Assembly (NCBI RefSeq): GCF_003337735.1
Contig: NZ_QPJY01000005.1
Coordinates: forward strand, 142,265 to 206,264
DNA: 64,000 bases
DNA from: Thioalbus denitrificans
Lineage (GTDB): Bacteria; Pseudomonadota; Gammaproteobacteria; DSM-26407
Reading direction: 5' to 3'
Shown: positions 42,397-50,347 of the stretch, in pieces
Layout: the number at the start of each line of letters is the position of its first letter
How positions within the stretch are numbered: position 1 is the stretch's first letter
Position numbers and translations under genes: made by a program
The notes under the pieces: model-generated
What the model saw: only the letters and a program-made list of their open reading frames with translations
Told to the model about the DNA's origin: nothing
Databases searched by the model: none

Positions 42397-43397
42397 TCTG
42401 GCTCCTTGGCGGCGGTTTCGCGGGCCCCGGGACTGCGGCCCATGGCCATGGACATCACCGCCATGCGCACGGCGATGCCGTAGCTCACCTGGCGGAGGAT
42501 GACCGACTGGGGGCCGTCGGCCACCGAGGAGGCGATCTCCACCCCCCGGTTGATGGGGCCGGGGTGCATGACCAGGGCGTCGGGCCGGGCCAGGGCGAGC
42601 TTCTCCTCGGTCAGGCCGTAGCGCTGGAAGTATTCGTGCTCGCTCGGCAGCAGGGCGCTCTGCATGCGCTCCTTCTGCAGCCGCAGCATGATCACCACGT
42701 CCACGCCGGCCAGGCCCTGGCTGAGGCTGGTGAAGACCCGGGTGCCGAGGGACTCGATGTCCACCGGCAGCAGGGTGCGGGGCGCGATGACGCGCACCTC
42801 GCCCACGCCGAGGGTGTTCAGGGCGTGGATCTGGGAGCGGGCCACCCGCGAGTGCAGGATGTCGCCCACGATGGCGACGCACAGGCTGTCGAAGGCGCCC
42901 TTGTGGCGGCGGATGGTGAGCATGTCCAGCATCGCCTGGGTCGGGTGGGCGTGCTGGCCGTCGCCGGCGTTGATGATGCTCACGTGGGGCGCGGCGTGCT
43001 GGGCCATGAAGTGGCTGGCGCCGCTGTGCTGGTGGCGCACCACGAACATGTCGGTGTGCATCGCCTCCAGGTTCTTCTGGGTGTCCAGCAGCGACTCGCC
43101 CTTGGCGGTGGCCGAGGTGCTCACATTGATGTTGAGCACATCCGCCGAGAGGCGCTTGGCGGCGAGCTCGAAGGTGGTGCGGGTCCGGGTGCTGGTCTCG
43201 AAGAACAGGTTGACGATGGTCTTGCCGCGCAGCAGCGGCACCTTCTTCACCGGCTGCTCGCCCACCACCACGAACGAGTCGGCGGTGTCGAGGATGTCGG
43301 TGAGGATGCGCCGCGGCAGTCCTTCCACGGTGAGGAAGTGGCGCAGGCGGCCCTGCGCGTCCAGTTGCATGGTGTTCCAGTTGCCGGGGAAATTCAT
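42393..43397 (-). CDS. pyrB: Aspartate carbamoyltransferase catalytic subunit PyrB
   Basis: 334 residues from ATG 43397 (MNFPGNWN), with GGAG upstream; longer upstream frames are not family-like. The carbamoyl phosphate loop [38 protein letters not shown], and [13 protein letters not shown] are intact. It is the long-type PyrB that forms a holoenzyme with PyrC'. It catalyses the committed step of pyrimidine synthesis. pyrR lies 180 bases upstream, so a leader or attenuation site could lie between them, but none is evident. Confidence 0.97.
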   Translation of the reverse strand: MNFPGNWNTMQLDAQGRLRHFLTVEGLPRRILTDILDTADSFVVVGEQPVKKVPLLRGKTIVNLFFETSTRTRTTFELAAKRLSADVLNINVSTSATAKGESLLDTQKNLEAMHTDMFVVRHQHSGASHFMAQHAAPHVSIINAGDGQHAHPTQAMLDMLTIRRHKGAFDSLCVAIVGDILHSRVARSQIHALNTLGVGEVRVIAPRTLLPVDIESLGTRVFTSLSQGLAGVDVVIMLRLQKERMQSALLPSEHEYFQRYGLTEEKLALARPDALVMHPGPINRGVEIASSVADGPQSVILRQVSYGIAVRMAVMSMAMGRSPGARETAAKEPE

Positions 43398-43576
43398 GAT
43401 TGCTCCGCCGCCATGGGCTCTGTTCCCAGTCCAGAAGCTTAGCTCTGATTCTCCGCCACGGGGGACGACGGGCTCACGCCGGGCCGCATCCGGGGGCTCC
43501 ACGGACAAAAACCCGCCGCGCCGCCGTTCAGCCGGCCTGGCGCCCCCTGTGTCCGCCGTGGCGCGTCACGCCCGGG

Positions 43577-44086
43577 TCAATCCACGTCCTGGACCTTGAG
43601 CTCCAGGGGGTCCGGGCCGGAGAGCTTGACGTGCTGGTTGCGGCGCAGCGCCATGTGCCTGCCCGTCACGTCGGCCTGCACGGGCAGCTCGCGCCCGTCC
43701 CGCTCCACCAGCACCGCCAGGGTGACGGTGGCGGGGCGCCCGTAGTCGAACAGCTCGTTGAGGGCCGCGCGCACGGTGCGCCCGGTGGAGAGCACGTCAT
43801 CCACCAGGATGACGTGGCGGCCGTCCACGTCGAAGGGGAGATGGGAGGGGCGGACCTGGGGGTTGAGCCCGATCCGGGTGAAGTCGTCCCGGTAGAAGGA
43901 GATGTCCAGGGTCCCCAGGGGCTGCTCCAGGTCGAGCAGGCGGTGGAGGCGCTCGGCCACCCAGGCGCCGCCGGTATGGATGCCCACCATGACCGGATCG
44001 GTGATGCCGGACCTGGCCAGGTGGTCGCGGAGGTCCTCGGCCATCTTCTTGATGAGGACCTCGATATCTTCGTGCGTCTCGCTCAT
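43577..44086 (-). CDS. pyrR: Bifunctional pyr operon regulator / uracil phosphoribosyltransferase PyrR
   Basis: 169 residues. The PRPP-binding motif [21 protein letters not shown] and the [13 protein letters not shown] and [12 protein letters not shown] segments are typical of PyrR. In Gram-positive bacteria it controls attenuation; in pseudomonads its regulatory role is less clear. Its ATG overlaps the ruvX stop by 4 bases, so it is part of yqgE-ruvX-pyrR. Confidence 0.96.
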   Translation of the reverse strand: MSETHEDIEVLIKKMAEDLRDHLARSGITDPVMVGIHTGGAWVAERLHRLLDLEQPLGTLDISFYRDDFTRIGLNPQVRPSHLPFDVDGRHVILVDDVLSTGRTVRAALNELFDYGRPATVTLAVLVERDGRELPVQADVTGRHMALRRNQHVKLSGPDPLELKVQDVD

Positions 44087-44547
44087 GCGGATGGGTTCCG
44101 TTGCTGTTCCAGCCAGGTCTCCAGGATGACCTGGGCGGCGATGTGATCCAGGGGCGCGTCCGGGCGTGCTTTCCGGGCATTGTCTCCGCGCAGCCGGCTG
44201 GCCGCCTCCGCGGAGGAGAGCCGCTCGTCCACGGCGTGCACCGGCAGGCCGAAACGGCCCTGCAGGCGGTTCATGAATCGCCGGGCGGCGCGGGTGACCT
44301 CGTGCTCGCTGCCGTCGGCGTTGAGGGGCAGGCCCACCACGATGAGATCGGGCCGCCACTCCTCGATGATCCCGGCGATGCGGTCCCAGTCGGGGATCCC
44401 GTCCCGGGCGGGGAGGACCTCCAGGGGGCGGGCGGTGGCGGTCAGCGCCTGGCCCGCGGCGACACCGATGCGCCGCATTCCGAAATCGAACCCGAGACAG
44501 GTGGGCGCCGTCTTTCCCGCCGGTTCGGGCCGGGCGCTGTCAGGCAT
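44083..44547 (-). CDS. ruvX: YqgF/RuvX Holliday junction resolvase-like nuclease
   Basis: 154 residues with the RNase H-like [14 protein letters not shown] start, [32 protein letters not shown] and the closing [13 protein letters not shown]. The family includes pre-16S rRNA nucleases (YqgF in E. coli processes the 5' end of 16S rRNA). It overlaps yqgE upstream by 8 bases and pyrR downstream by 4. Confidence 0.96.
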   Translation of the reverse strand: MPDSARPEPAGKTAPTCLGFDFGMRRIGVAAGQALTATARPLEVLPARDGIPDWDRIAGIIEEWRPDLIVVGLPLNADGSEHEVTRAARRFMNRLQGRFGLPVHAVDERLSSAEAASRLRGDNARKARPDAPLDHIAAQVILETWLEQQRNPSA

Positions 44548-45109
44548 GTCCCACTTCGCTGGAAATGCTGTCCAGGTCCACGCCCAGGAGACTGGCGGCG
44601 GCGTGCCAGCGCTGCTCCAGCGGGGTCTCGAACAGGATGGCGGCCTCCGCCGGCCCGCTCAGCCAGGCATTTTCCGCCATCTCGCGCTCCAGCTGGCCGG
44701 CGCCCCAGCCGGCGTAACCCAGCGCCAGCAGGGCGTCGCCGGGACCCGTGCCCAGGGCGAGGGCCTCGAGGATGTCGCGGGAGGTGGTCACCGCGATCTC
44801 ATCGGTGACCGGCAGGGAGACGTCCCACTCGCCCACCGGCCGGTGCACGACGAAGCCGCGCTCGGTCTGGACCGGTCCGCCCCCCAGGATGAACTGGTCG
44901 CGGACCGCCGCGTCGCGGGTCTCGATCTCCATGTGCTGCAGCACATCGCCCAGCCGGATATCCAGCGGCCGGTTGATGACGATGCCCATGGCCCCCTCGT
45001 CGTTGTGCTCACAGATGTAGGTGACCGTGTGGAAAAAATTCGGGTCGGCCAGGGCGGGCATGGCGATGAGAAAGTGGTTACGCAGTGAGGTCGTGCCGAA
45101 CATGGCCAT
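44540..45109 (-). CDS. yqgE: YqgE/AlgH family protein (DUF179)
   Basis: 189 residues from ATG 45109 (MAMFGTTSLRNHFLIAMP). ADPNFFHTVTYICEHNDEGAMGIVINRPLD and GGPVQTERGFVVHRP are diagnostic. Function unknown; it nearly always precedes yqgF, here with an 8-base overlap. ATG 45103 is an alternative start. The 5' side borders the composite repeat at 45178-45400. Confidence 0.95.
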   Translation of the reverse strand: MAMFGTTSLRNHFLIAMPALADPNFFHTVTYICEHNDEGAMGIVINRPLDIRLGDVLQHMEIETRDAAVRDQFILGGGPVQTERGFVVHRPVGEWDVSLPVTDEIAVTTSRDILEALALGTGPGDALLALGYAGWGAGQLEREMAENAWLSGPAEAAILFETPLEQRWHAAASLLGVDLDSISSEVGHA

Positions 45110-45177
45110 AGTATCCGGCGAACCCCGGTGAGGTGGCAAGAGCGGTTCCCCCGATCAGCCCTCCGGGGCCGGGTTGT

Positions 45178-45400
45178 TCACCACGAAGGCACGAAAAACA
45201 CGAAGTCTGAACAGGCTGAATCGACAGGATTAACAGGATAGACAGAACTTGTACTTGATTGCTGTGTGCCCTGGTCGCCGGCGTGGGAACCGGCGGGGCA
45301 CTGCCGAGCATATTTGTCGCAGGGACAAGGAAATCCTGCCAAACCTGTCCGTATCTTCTCTGTTAGGTTTTTCTTCGTGCCCTTCGTGCCTTCGTGGTGA
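45178..45400. repeat. Composite modular palindrome (outer TTCGTG words, inner ACAGGATT words)
   Basis: The outer arms (45178-45205 and 45373-45400) are reverse complements built from CACGAAGG and CCTTCGTG words, the same as those at 30.5 kb. The inner arms differ: GACAGGATTAACAGGAT (45223-45239) on the left and a decayed AATCCTG...CCTGTCC (45332-45350) on the right. It lies between divergent-looking ends yqgE (5' side) and tonB (3' side), ending 22 bases from the tonB stop. Confidence 0.93.
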
Positions 45401-45421
45401 GATTTTCCCCGCGGCGGCGTG

Positions 45422-46354
45422 TCACTGGCTCACCAGGCGGTTGTCGCTGCGGAACACCCAGGTGCGGATGATCTCCAGCACGTCGGTGTCGCGGGTGATG
45501 GACTCGGGCAGGGGCGCGAAGGGCGCGGCCAGGTGGACGATGCGCAGCGCCGCGTCGTCCAGCAGCTTGCTGCCGGAGGACTTGAGCATCTCCACATCGC
45601 GCACCGTCCCGTCGGTGTTGAGCCGCACCAGCAGCCGCAGGCTGCCGGAGACGCCCTGGCGCTTGGCCTCGTCCGGGTAGTTCAGGTTGCCGATGCGTTC
45701 CACCTTGCGCCGCCAGGCGTCCAGGTAGAGGGCGAAGCGGGACTCCCGGGTGTTGGCGGAGATGGTCCGCACCCGCTCCCGCTGGGAGTAGGCCTCGCGC
45801 TGCTGGTTGTACTCGGCGGTGAGGCTGGCGATGGCCAGGCTGCGGGTGATCAGCTGGCTGGCCGAGGGGGCTGCCTCCGGCTCGGGACGGGCGGTGGGCG
45901 GCGCCGGTGTGCGCCGGGGGACCTTCTCCGGCGCCGGCGCCGTCGTGGTGACCGGCGCGCGCCGCTCGGGGGCCGCCGCCGGCTGGGGTTCCGGCGGCCG
46001 GGGCGGTGCCGGCTCCACGGGCCCGGGGAGCTGGCTGGCCGGTTCCGGCCGGGGGGCCGGGAAGGGGGTCTGGGCCGGGCTGGCGGGGCGTTCCGGCTCC
46101 GCCTCCTCCTCGCCGCCGCCGAGCTGGTTGGCCTGGGCCAGGAAGTCGGCGTCCTCCGGCGGCGCCTCGCTGCGGCTCGCCACCAGGGTCACGTCCAGGG
46201 TGGGGAACAGCGGCGGGGTCTCCGGCAGCGGCATCCGGAAGCCCACGCCGAGGATGATCATGGCGTGGAGCGCGGCGGCCAGGAACAGGGCCAGTCCCAG
46301 CCTGTCGACAGGGTTCACGCGGGTGGGCCGGAGGGGGGGAAGGGCGGCTGCCAT
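45422..46354 (-). CDS. tonB: TonB family energy-transducing protein
   Basis: 310 residues. One N-terminal membrane helix (LGLALFLAAALHAMIILGVGF) is followed by a long Pro/Glu/Ala-rich periplasmic spacer (about 65-170) and a C-terminal TonB domain (YLDAWRRKVERIGNLNYPDEA, LRLLVRLNTDGTVRDVEMLKSSG). In Pseudomonas the corresponding gene (tonB3, between yqgE and gshB) is linked to twitching motility, and the same location before the pil-chp cluster suggests a similar role (established synteny, inferred function). No exbB/exbD nearby. It starts 4 bases after the apbE stop. Confidence 0.92.
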   Translation of the reverse strand: MAAALPPLRPTRVNPVDRLGLALFLAAALHAMIILGVGFRMPLPETPPLFPTLDVTLVASRSEAPPEDADFLAQANQLGGGEEEAEPERPASPAQTPFPAPRPEPASQLPGPVEPAPPRPPEPQPAAAPERRAPVTTTAPAPEKVPRRTPAPPTARPEPEAAPSASQLITRSLAIASLTAEYNQQREAYSQRERVRTISANTRESRFALYLDAWRRKVERIGNLNYPDEAKRQGVSGSLRLLVRLNTDGTVRDVEMLKSSGSKLLDDAALRIVHLAAPFAPLPESITRDTDVLEIIRTWVFRSDNRLVSQ

Positions 46355-46358
46355 CGGT

Positions 46359-47393
46359 TCAGAGCGGCGCGCTGATGATCACCCGGGGCGGCGGATCGTT
46401 CACGAAGCTCACCCGCTCCGCCATGGCCGGGTTCATGTGCACCGTGCCTTCGCTGTCGATGAGCATCACGTAGTGGATTCCCATGTCTCTGGCCACTGAC
46501 TGCCACCCCTCCGGCCCGGCCACCACCAGCGCGGTGGCGGCGGCGTCGGCCAGGGTGCCGTTGTCGGCGATGACGGTCACCGAGCGTGTCCCCGCGGCCG
46601 GATAGCCGCTGCGGGGATCGATGATGTGGTGGTAGCGGCGCCCTTCATGCTCATAGTAGCGTTCGTAGTCGCCCGATGTGAACACGCTCTCGTCGCCGCT
46701 CACCTCCACCGCGGCGATGCTGCCCGGGCCGCGGGGATCGCGGATGCCGATGCGCCAGGGGCGCTCCCCGTGACGGCCGATGGCGCGCAGCCCGCCGCCG
46801 CCGTTGATGATGGCGTTCTCGATGCCCATCTCCCGCAGCATGTCGATGATGCGATCCACGCCATAGCCCTTGGCGATGCCGCCCAGGTCGAGCTTGACGG
46901 CGGGGTTGGTGCACTGCACCGTGCCGCCCTCGATGTGGACGTCGGCCATGGAGGGATGTTGCGCCACCAGCTCCGCCACCGCAGCGGCGGCGGGCGGCGG
47001 GCCGTGGGGGTCGTCGCTGTGGAAGCCCCACAGCGCGAACAGCCGGCTGGCCGCCGGGTTGAACAGCTCGCCGGAGGCCTCCGCCAGGTCGTGGGAGAGG
47101 CGTATCAGGGGCAGCAGGCCGGGGTCGGCCGTGAACGGCTCGCCGCCGGCGCAGCGGGCGTTGAACTCGCCCAGCGTGCTCGGGCGCCAGGCGTGCCAGG
47201 CGTCGTTCATCAGCGTCAGCTCGCGGCTCATGCGCGCCGCCGCCGCCTCCGCGAGCTCCCGGGGCGCCCCGTAGACGGTCAGGTCGATGAGGGTGCCGAA
47301 GGCCAGCACCCGGGTTTCGTACAGGGGCTCGGGGCGGGGCGTGCAGGCGCTGAGGAGGAGCAGCAGCGCCGGGAGGAGTGCGCGGCGCATCAT
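46359..47393 (-). CDS. apbE: ApbE-family FAD:protein FMN transferase, lipoprotein
   Basis: 344 residues with a lipoprotein signal (LLPALLLLLSAC, lipidated Cys near 17). ApbE domain: VLAFGTLIDLTVYG, KLDLGGIAKGYGVDRIIDML, AIINGGGGLRAIG, HHIIDPRSGYPAAGTRSVTVIA and the Mg-binding NGTLADAAATALVVAG. It attaches FMN covalently to Ser/Thr of target flavoproteins such as Nqr or Rnf subunits; none is in the window. Its start overlaps the gshB stop by 4 bases. This gene is an extra between tonB and gshB compared with Pseudomonas. Confidence 0.94.
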   Translation of the reverse strand: MMRRALLPALLLLLSACTPRPEPLYETRVLAFGTLIDLTVYGAPRELAEAAAARMSRELTLMNDAWHAWRPSTLGEFNARCAGGEPFTADPGLLPLIRLSHDLAEASGELFNPAASRLFALWGFHSDDPHGPPPAAAAVAELVAQHPSMADVHIEGGTVQCTNPAVKLDLGGIAKGYGVDRIIDMLREMGIENAIINGGGGLRAIGRHGERPWRIGIRDPRGPGSIAAVEVSGDESVFTSGDYERYYEHEGRRYHHIIDPRSGYPAAGTRSVTVIADNGTLADAAATALVVAGPEGWQSVARDMGIHYVMLIDSEGTVHMNPAMAERVSFVNDPPPRVIISAPL

Positions 47394-48343
47394 GAGCGGC
47401 CCAGCCGTTCGGCGATGTGGTCCATGAGCTGGCCGGCGATGTTGATCCCGAACTGGGCATCCAGCTCGCGGACACAGGTGGGGCTGGTGACGTTGACCTC
47501 GGTGAGCCAGTCGCCGATGACGTCGATGCCCACGAACATCAGGCCCCGCTCGCGCAGCGCCGGGCCGACCTGTTCGCAGATCCGGCGGTCGCGCCCGGTG
47601 AGCGGCACGCCGACGCCGGTGCCGCCGGCGGCCAGATTGCCGCGGGTCTCGCCGGGCGCCGGGATGCGCGCCAGGGCGTAGGGTACCGGTTCGCCGTCCA
47701 CCAGCAGGATGCGCTTGTCGCCGGCGCTGATCTCGGGGATGAAGCGCTGGGCCATCGCGAAGCGGCCGCCGTGGTCGGTGAGGGTCTCGATGACGACCCC
47801 GATGTTCGGATCGTCGCTGCGCAGCCGGAACACCGAGGCGCCGCCCATGCCGCCCAGGGGCTTGAGGATGATGTCCCCCTGCTCGGCCAGGAAGCCGCGG
47901 ATCTGCCCGGCGCGGCGCGTCACCAGGGTGGGCGGGCAGCACTCCGGGAACCAGGCGGTGTAGAGCTTCTCGTTGGCGTCGCGCAGCCCCTGGGGGCGGT
48001 TCACCACCAGCAGCCCGGCCGCCTCGGCCCGCTCCAGCAGGTAGGTGGTGTAGATGTATTCCATGTCGAAGGGCGGATCCTTGCGCATCAGCACCACGTC
48101 CAGCGCGTGCAGGGGCATGGGTTCGGGCTCGCCCAGGGTGTACCAGCCGGCGGGATCGTCCCGCACGCTCAGGGGCCGGGGCAGGGCGTGGGTCACGCCG
48201 TCGGACAGGTAGAGATCAGCCTGCTCCAGGTAGTAGAGCGGCCAGCCCCGCGCCTGGGCTTCGAGAAGCATGGCGAAGGTGGTGTCCTTCTTGATCTTGA
48301 TGGAGCCGATGGGGTCCATGACCACGCCGAGGCGGATGCTCAC
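47390..48343 (-). CDS. gshB: Glutathione synthetase GshB
   Basis: 317 residues from GTG 48343, with a strong GGAGGAGA upstream. MDPIGSIKIKKDTTFAMLLEAQ, VLMRKDPPFDMEYIYTTYLLE, ATP-grasp ILKPLGGMGGASVFRL, RRILLVDGEPVPYALARIPAPGETRGNLAAGG, VNVTSPTCVRELD. It joins gamma-glutamylcysteine and glycine. First gene of the gshB-apbE-tonB run; divergent from pilG across about 360 bases. Several upstream in-frame codons lack ribosome sites. Confidence 0.97.
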   Translation of the reverse strand: MSIRLGVVMDPIGSIKIKKDTTFAMLLEAQARGWPLYYLEQADLYLSDGVTHALPRPLSVRDDPAGWYTLGEPEPMPLHALDVVLMRKDPPFDMEYIYTTYLLERAEAAGLLVVNRPQGLRDANEKLYTAWFPECCPPTLVTRRAGQIRGFLAEQGDIILKPLGGMGGASVFRLRSDDPNIGVVIETLTDHGGRFAMAQRFIPEISAGDKRILLVDGEPVPYALARIPAPGETRGNLAAGGTGVGVPLTGRDRRICEQVGPALRERGLMFVGIDVIGDWLTEVNVTSPTCVRELDAQFGINIAGQLMDHIAERLGRS

Positions 48344-48707
48344 TGGGTCTCCTCCATGGAGCGCTGACAGGATGGGTTGGCTGGCGTCGCAGCATTCCGA
48401 GTCCGGCAGTATATCCCCGCGCGCGCCCCGGATCGCGGCCTTCCGGCCGCCGGGCCGGCTGGCTGACAGCCCCGTCGGACAGGTTGGGCGACGCCGTCGA
48501 GGAGCATGAAAGCGGGGTTGTGTGAACGGGTTCCGGAAGGGGCTCGATCCATGCACAGAACCGTGAAGAAATCCACGTTACAGCACATAGATTGTACTTT
48601 GTTTCTATGTTAGAAACGAAACGCACTGTGTGGTTATTAGGGCTATGTCCCGGTGTGTCACGGGCTCGGCGCGACCGGATCGCGGCCAGAATCGAGGAAG
48701 GGGAGTG
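48344..48707. other. Divergent promoter region gshB / pilG
   Basis: About 360 bases without a gene. The pilG-proximal half is AT-rich and carries the palindrome at 48604-48620, and an untested TTGTAC lies just upstream. Nothing else is recognised. Confidence 0.5.
48604..48620. promoter_or_regulatory. Palindrome upstream of the pilG-chp operon
   Basis: GTTTCTA-TGT-TAGAAAC is a perfect 7-bp inverted repeat over a 3-base spacer, about 90 bases before pilG. It lies next to TTGTAC and is likely to overlap the promoter. Operator candidate; no known regulator is matched. Confidence 0.45.
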
Positions 48708-49100
48708 ATGGACAACGACCTCCAGGGTTTGAAGGTGATGGTCATCGATGACAGCAAGACCATCCGCCGCAGCGCAGAGACCCTGTTGAAGAAAGCCGGA
48801 TGCGAGGTCATGACCGCCGAGGATGGTTTCGATGCGCTGTCGAAGATTGTCGAGGGCAGGCCCGACATCATCTTCGTGGACATCATGATGCCACGCCTCG
48901 ACGGCTACCAGACCTGCGCCCTCATCAAGAACAACAGCCAGTACCAGCATATCCCCGTGGTAATGCTCTCCAGCAAGGACGGCCTGTTCGACAAGGCCAA
49001 GGGGCGCATCGTGGGTTCCGATCAGTACGTGACCAAGCCGTTCACCAAGGATGAGCTGCTGGACGCGATAAAGCGTCATGTCCTGAGTCGCCAGAACTGA
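48708..49100 (+). CDS. pilG: Twitching motility response regulator PilG
   Basis: 130 residues from ATG 48708, behind GGGGAG. Single CheY-like receiver: VMVIDDSKTIRRSAETLLKKAGCEV, phospho-acceptor Asp in DIIFVDIMMPRLDGYQTCALIKNN, switch Ser in VVMLSSKDG and KPF lysine. PilG relays Chp signals to pilus extension and cAMP production in Pseudomonas. First gene of pilGHIJ-chpAC. Confidence 0.97.
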   Translation: MDNDLQGLKVMVIDDSKTIRRSAETLLKKAGCEVMTAEDGFDALSKIVEGRPDIIFVDIMMPRLDGYQTCALIKNNSQYQHIPVVMLSSKDGLFDKAKGRIVGSDQYVTKPFTKDELLDAIKRHVLSRQN

Positions 49101-49264
49101 AACACCCCGCTGCCCCGGGGAGATCCCTGCCGGCGGGACGGGGCGACCGGATTCATGCCGCCGACGGGTGCGCAGGCAGGAAACAGAATCTATCAGAACT
49201 CGTGGAGACCGGTGCCGCGGCGCAGACGTGGCGGGCCGGGAAAGGTTCCATGCGGAGGGAAACC

Positions 49265-49630
49265 GTGGCGCAGATATTGATTGTTGACGACTCGCCGACC
49301 GAGTTGCATGTGCTCAAGGGTATGCTGGAAAAGAACGGTCACCAGGTGATAACCGCCGGGAACGGTGAGGAGGGAGTACAGACGGCGAAGGACAACCATC
49401 CGGACTTGATCCTGATGGATGTGGTGATGCCGGGCCTCAACGGCTTCCAGGCCACCCGCCAGCTTTCCCGCGACACGCTCACCCGGGACATCCCCATCAT
49501 CATCGTCAGCACCAAGTCCCAGGAGACCGACCGGGTCTGGGGCATGCGCCAGGGCGCGCGCGACTACCTGACCAAGCCGGTGGCCGAGGCGGACCTCATG
49601 GCCAAGGTCGCTGCGCTCCTGGCCGGTTGA
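49265..49630 (+). CDS. pilH: Twitching motility response regulator PilH
   Basis: 121 residues from GTG 49265 (MAQILIVDDSPTELHVLKGMLEKNGH), with GGAGGG six bases upstream. Single receiver with LILMDVVMPGLNGFQATRQLS and IIVSTKSQETDRVWGMRQGARDYLTKPV, diagnostic of PilH. It counterbalances PilG. A longer frame from 49202 adds non-conserved residues. pilI begins at or shortly after its stop. Confidence 0.96.
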   Translation: MAQILIVDDSPTELHVLKGMLEKNGHQVITAGNGEEGVQTAKDNHPDLILMDVVMPGLNGFQATRQLSRDTLTRDIPIIIVSTKSQETDRVWGMRQGARDYLTKPVAEADLMAKVAALLAG

Positions 49631-49647
49631 CGGACCCCGTGGGGACG

Positions 49648-50184
49648 ATGGAACAGAATACCGCCCTGGACCTGCTGCTGGCGCTCGAGCAGCGCGGGCG
49701 CCGGGTGGCCCGCGAACTGCCCTCCAGCGAGGAGGTCCGGATACCCTGGAACGGCGTCGGGGTGCGCATCGGCGCCGACCGGGCGGTGGTGGACATGGGC
49801 GAGGTGCGGGAAATACTCGTCTACCCGGAGCTGACGCGGGTGCCCGGAACGCTCGGCTGGGTGCGCGGGGTGGCGAACGTGCGCGGCGCCCTGGTCCCGG
49901 TGATGGACCTCCGCGCCTACCTGGGACTGCCGGTACGCCACAACCGGGACATCCGGGTACTGGTCCTGCCCTACGGCGGCGGGCTGGTGGGGGTGGTGGT
50001 GGACGAGGTGCTGGGCCTGCGCCACTTCACCGAGGACGAACGCCTGCCCGAGCCGCCCGTGGATGCGGGCCCATTGAGCCATTTTCTGCATTCCGCCTTC
50101 CGGCGGGGCGGGGAGACCTGGCCGGTGCTCAGTCTCCATGCGCTGGTGAGCTCGCCCGGCTTCCAGCAGGTTTCCCAGCAATGA
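49648..50184 (+). CDS. pilI: CheW-like adaptor PilI
   Basis: 178 residues from ATG 49648; a TTG at 49627 overlapping the pilH stop is an alternative. CheW beta-barrel: NGVGVRIGADRAVVDMGEVREIL, VPGTLGWVRGVANVRGALVPVMDLRAYLGLP, LVGVVVDEVLGLRHF. It couples PilJ to ChpA. Tight spacing to pilH; about 160 bases before pilJ. Confidence 0.94.
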   Translation: MEQNTALDLLLALEQRGRRVARELPSSEEVRIPWNGVGVRIGADRAVVDMGEVREILVYPELTRVPGTLGWVRGVANVRGALVPVMDLRAYLGLPVRHNRDIRVLVLPYGGGLVGVVVDEVLGLRHFTEDERLPEPPVDAGPLSHFLHSAFRRGGETWPVLSLHALVSSPGFQQVSQQ

Positions 50185-50347
50185 CGGCCAGGAACCCCGG
50201 AGCTTGTGAAGTTGCGCTCACGGGTGTGGCAAACCCGTCCCGGGACGTTCCGGCCAGGCGTGGCTGCCGCCGCGGGGGTGGCTCCGCCATGCCCGGGTGG
50301 CCAACGGATTCGACAACCGAGATTCTCTCTGACGGCAGGAGCCAGAC

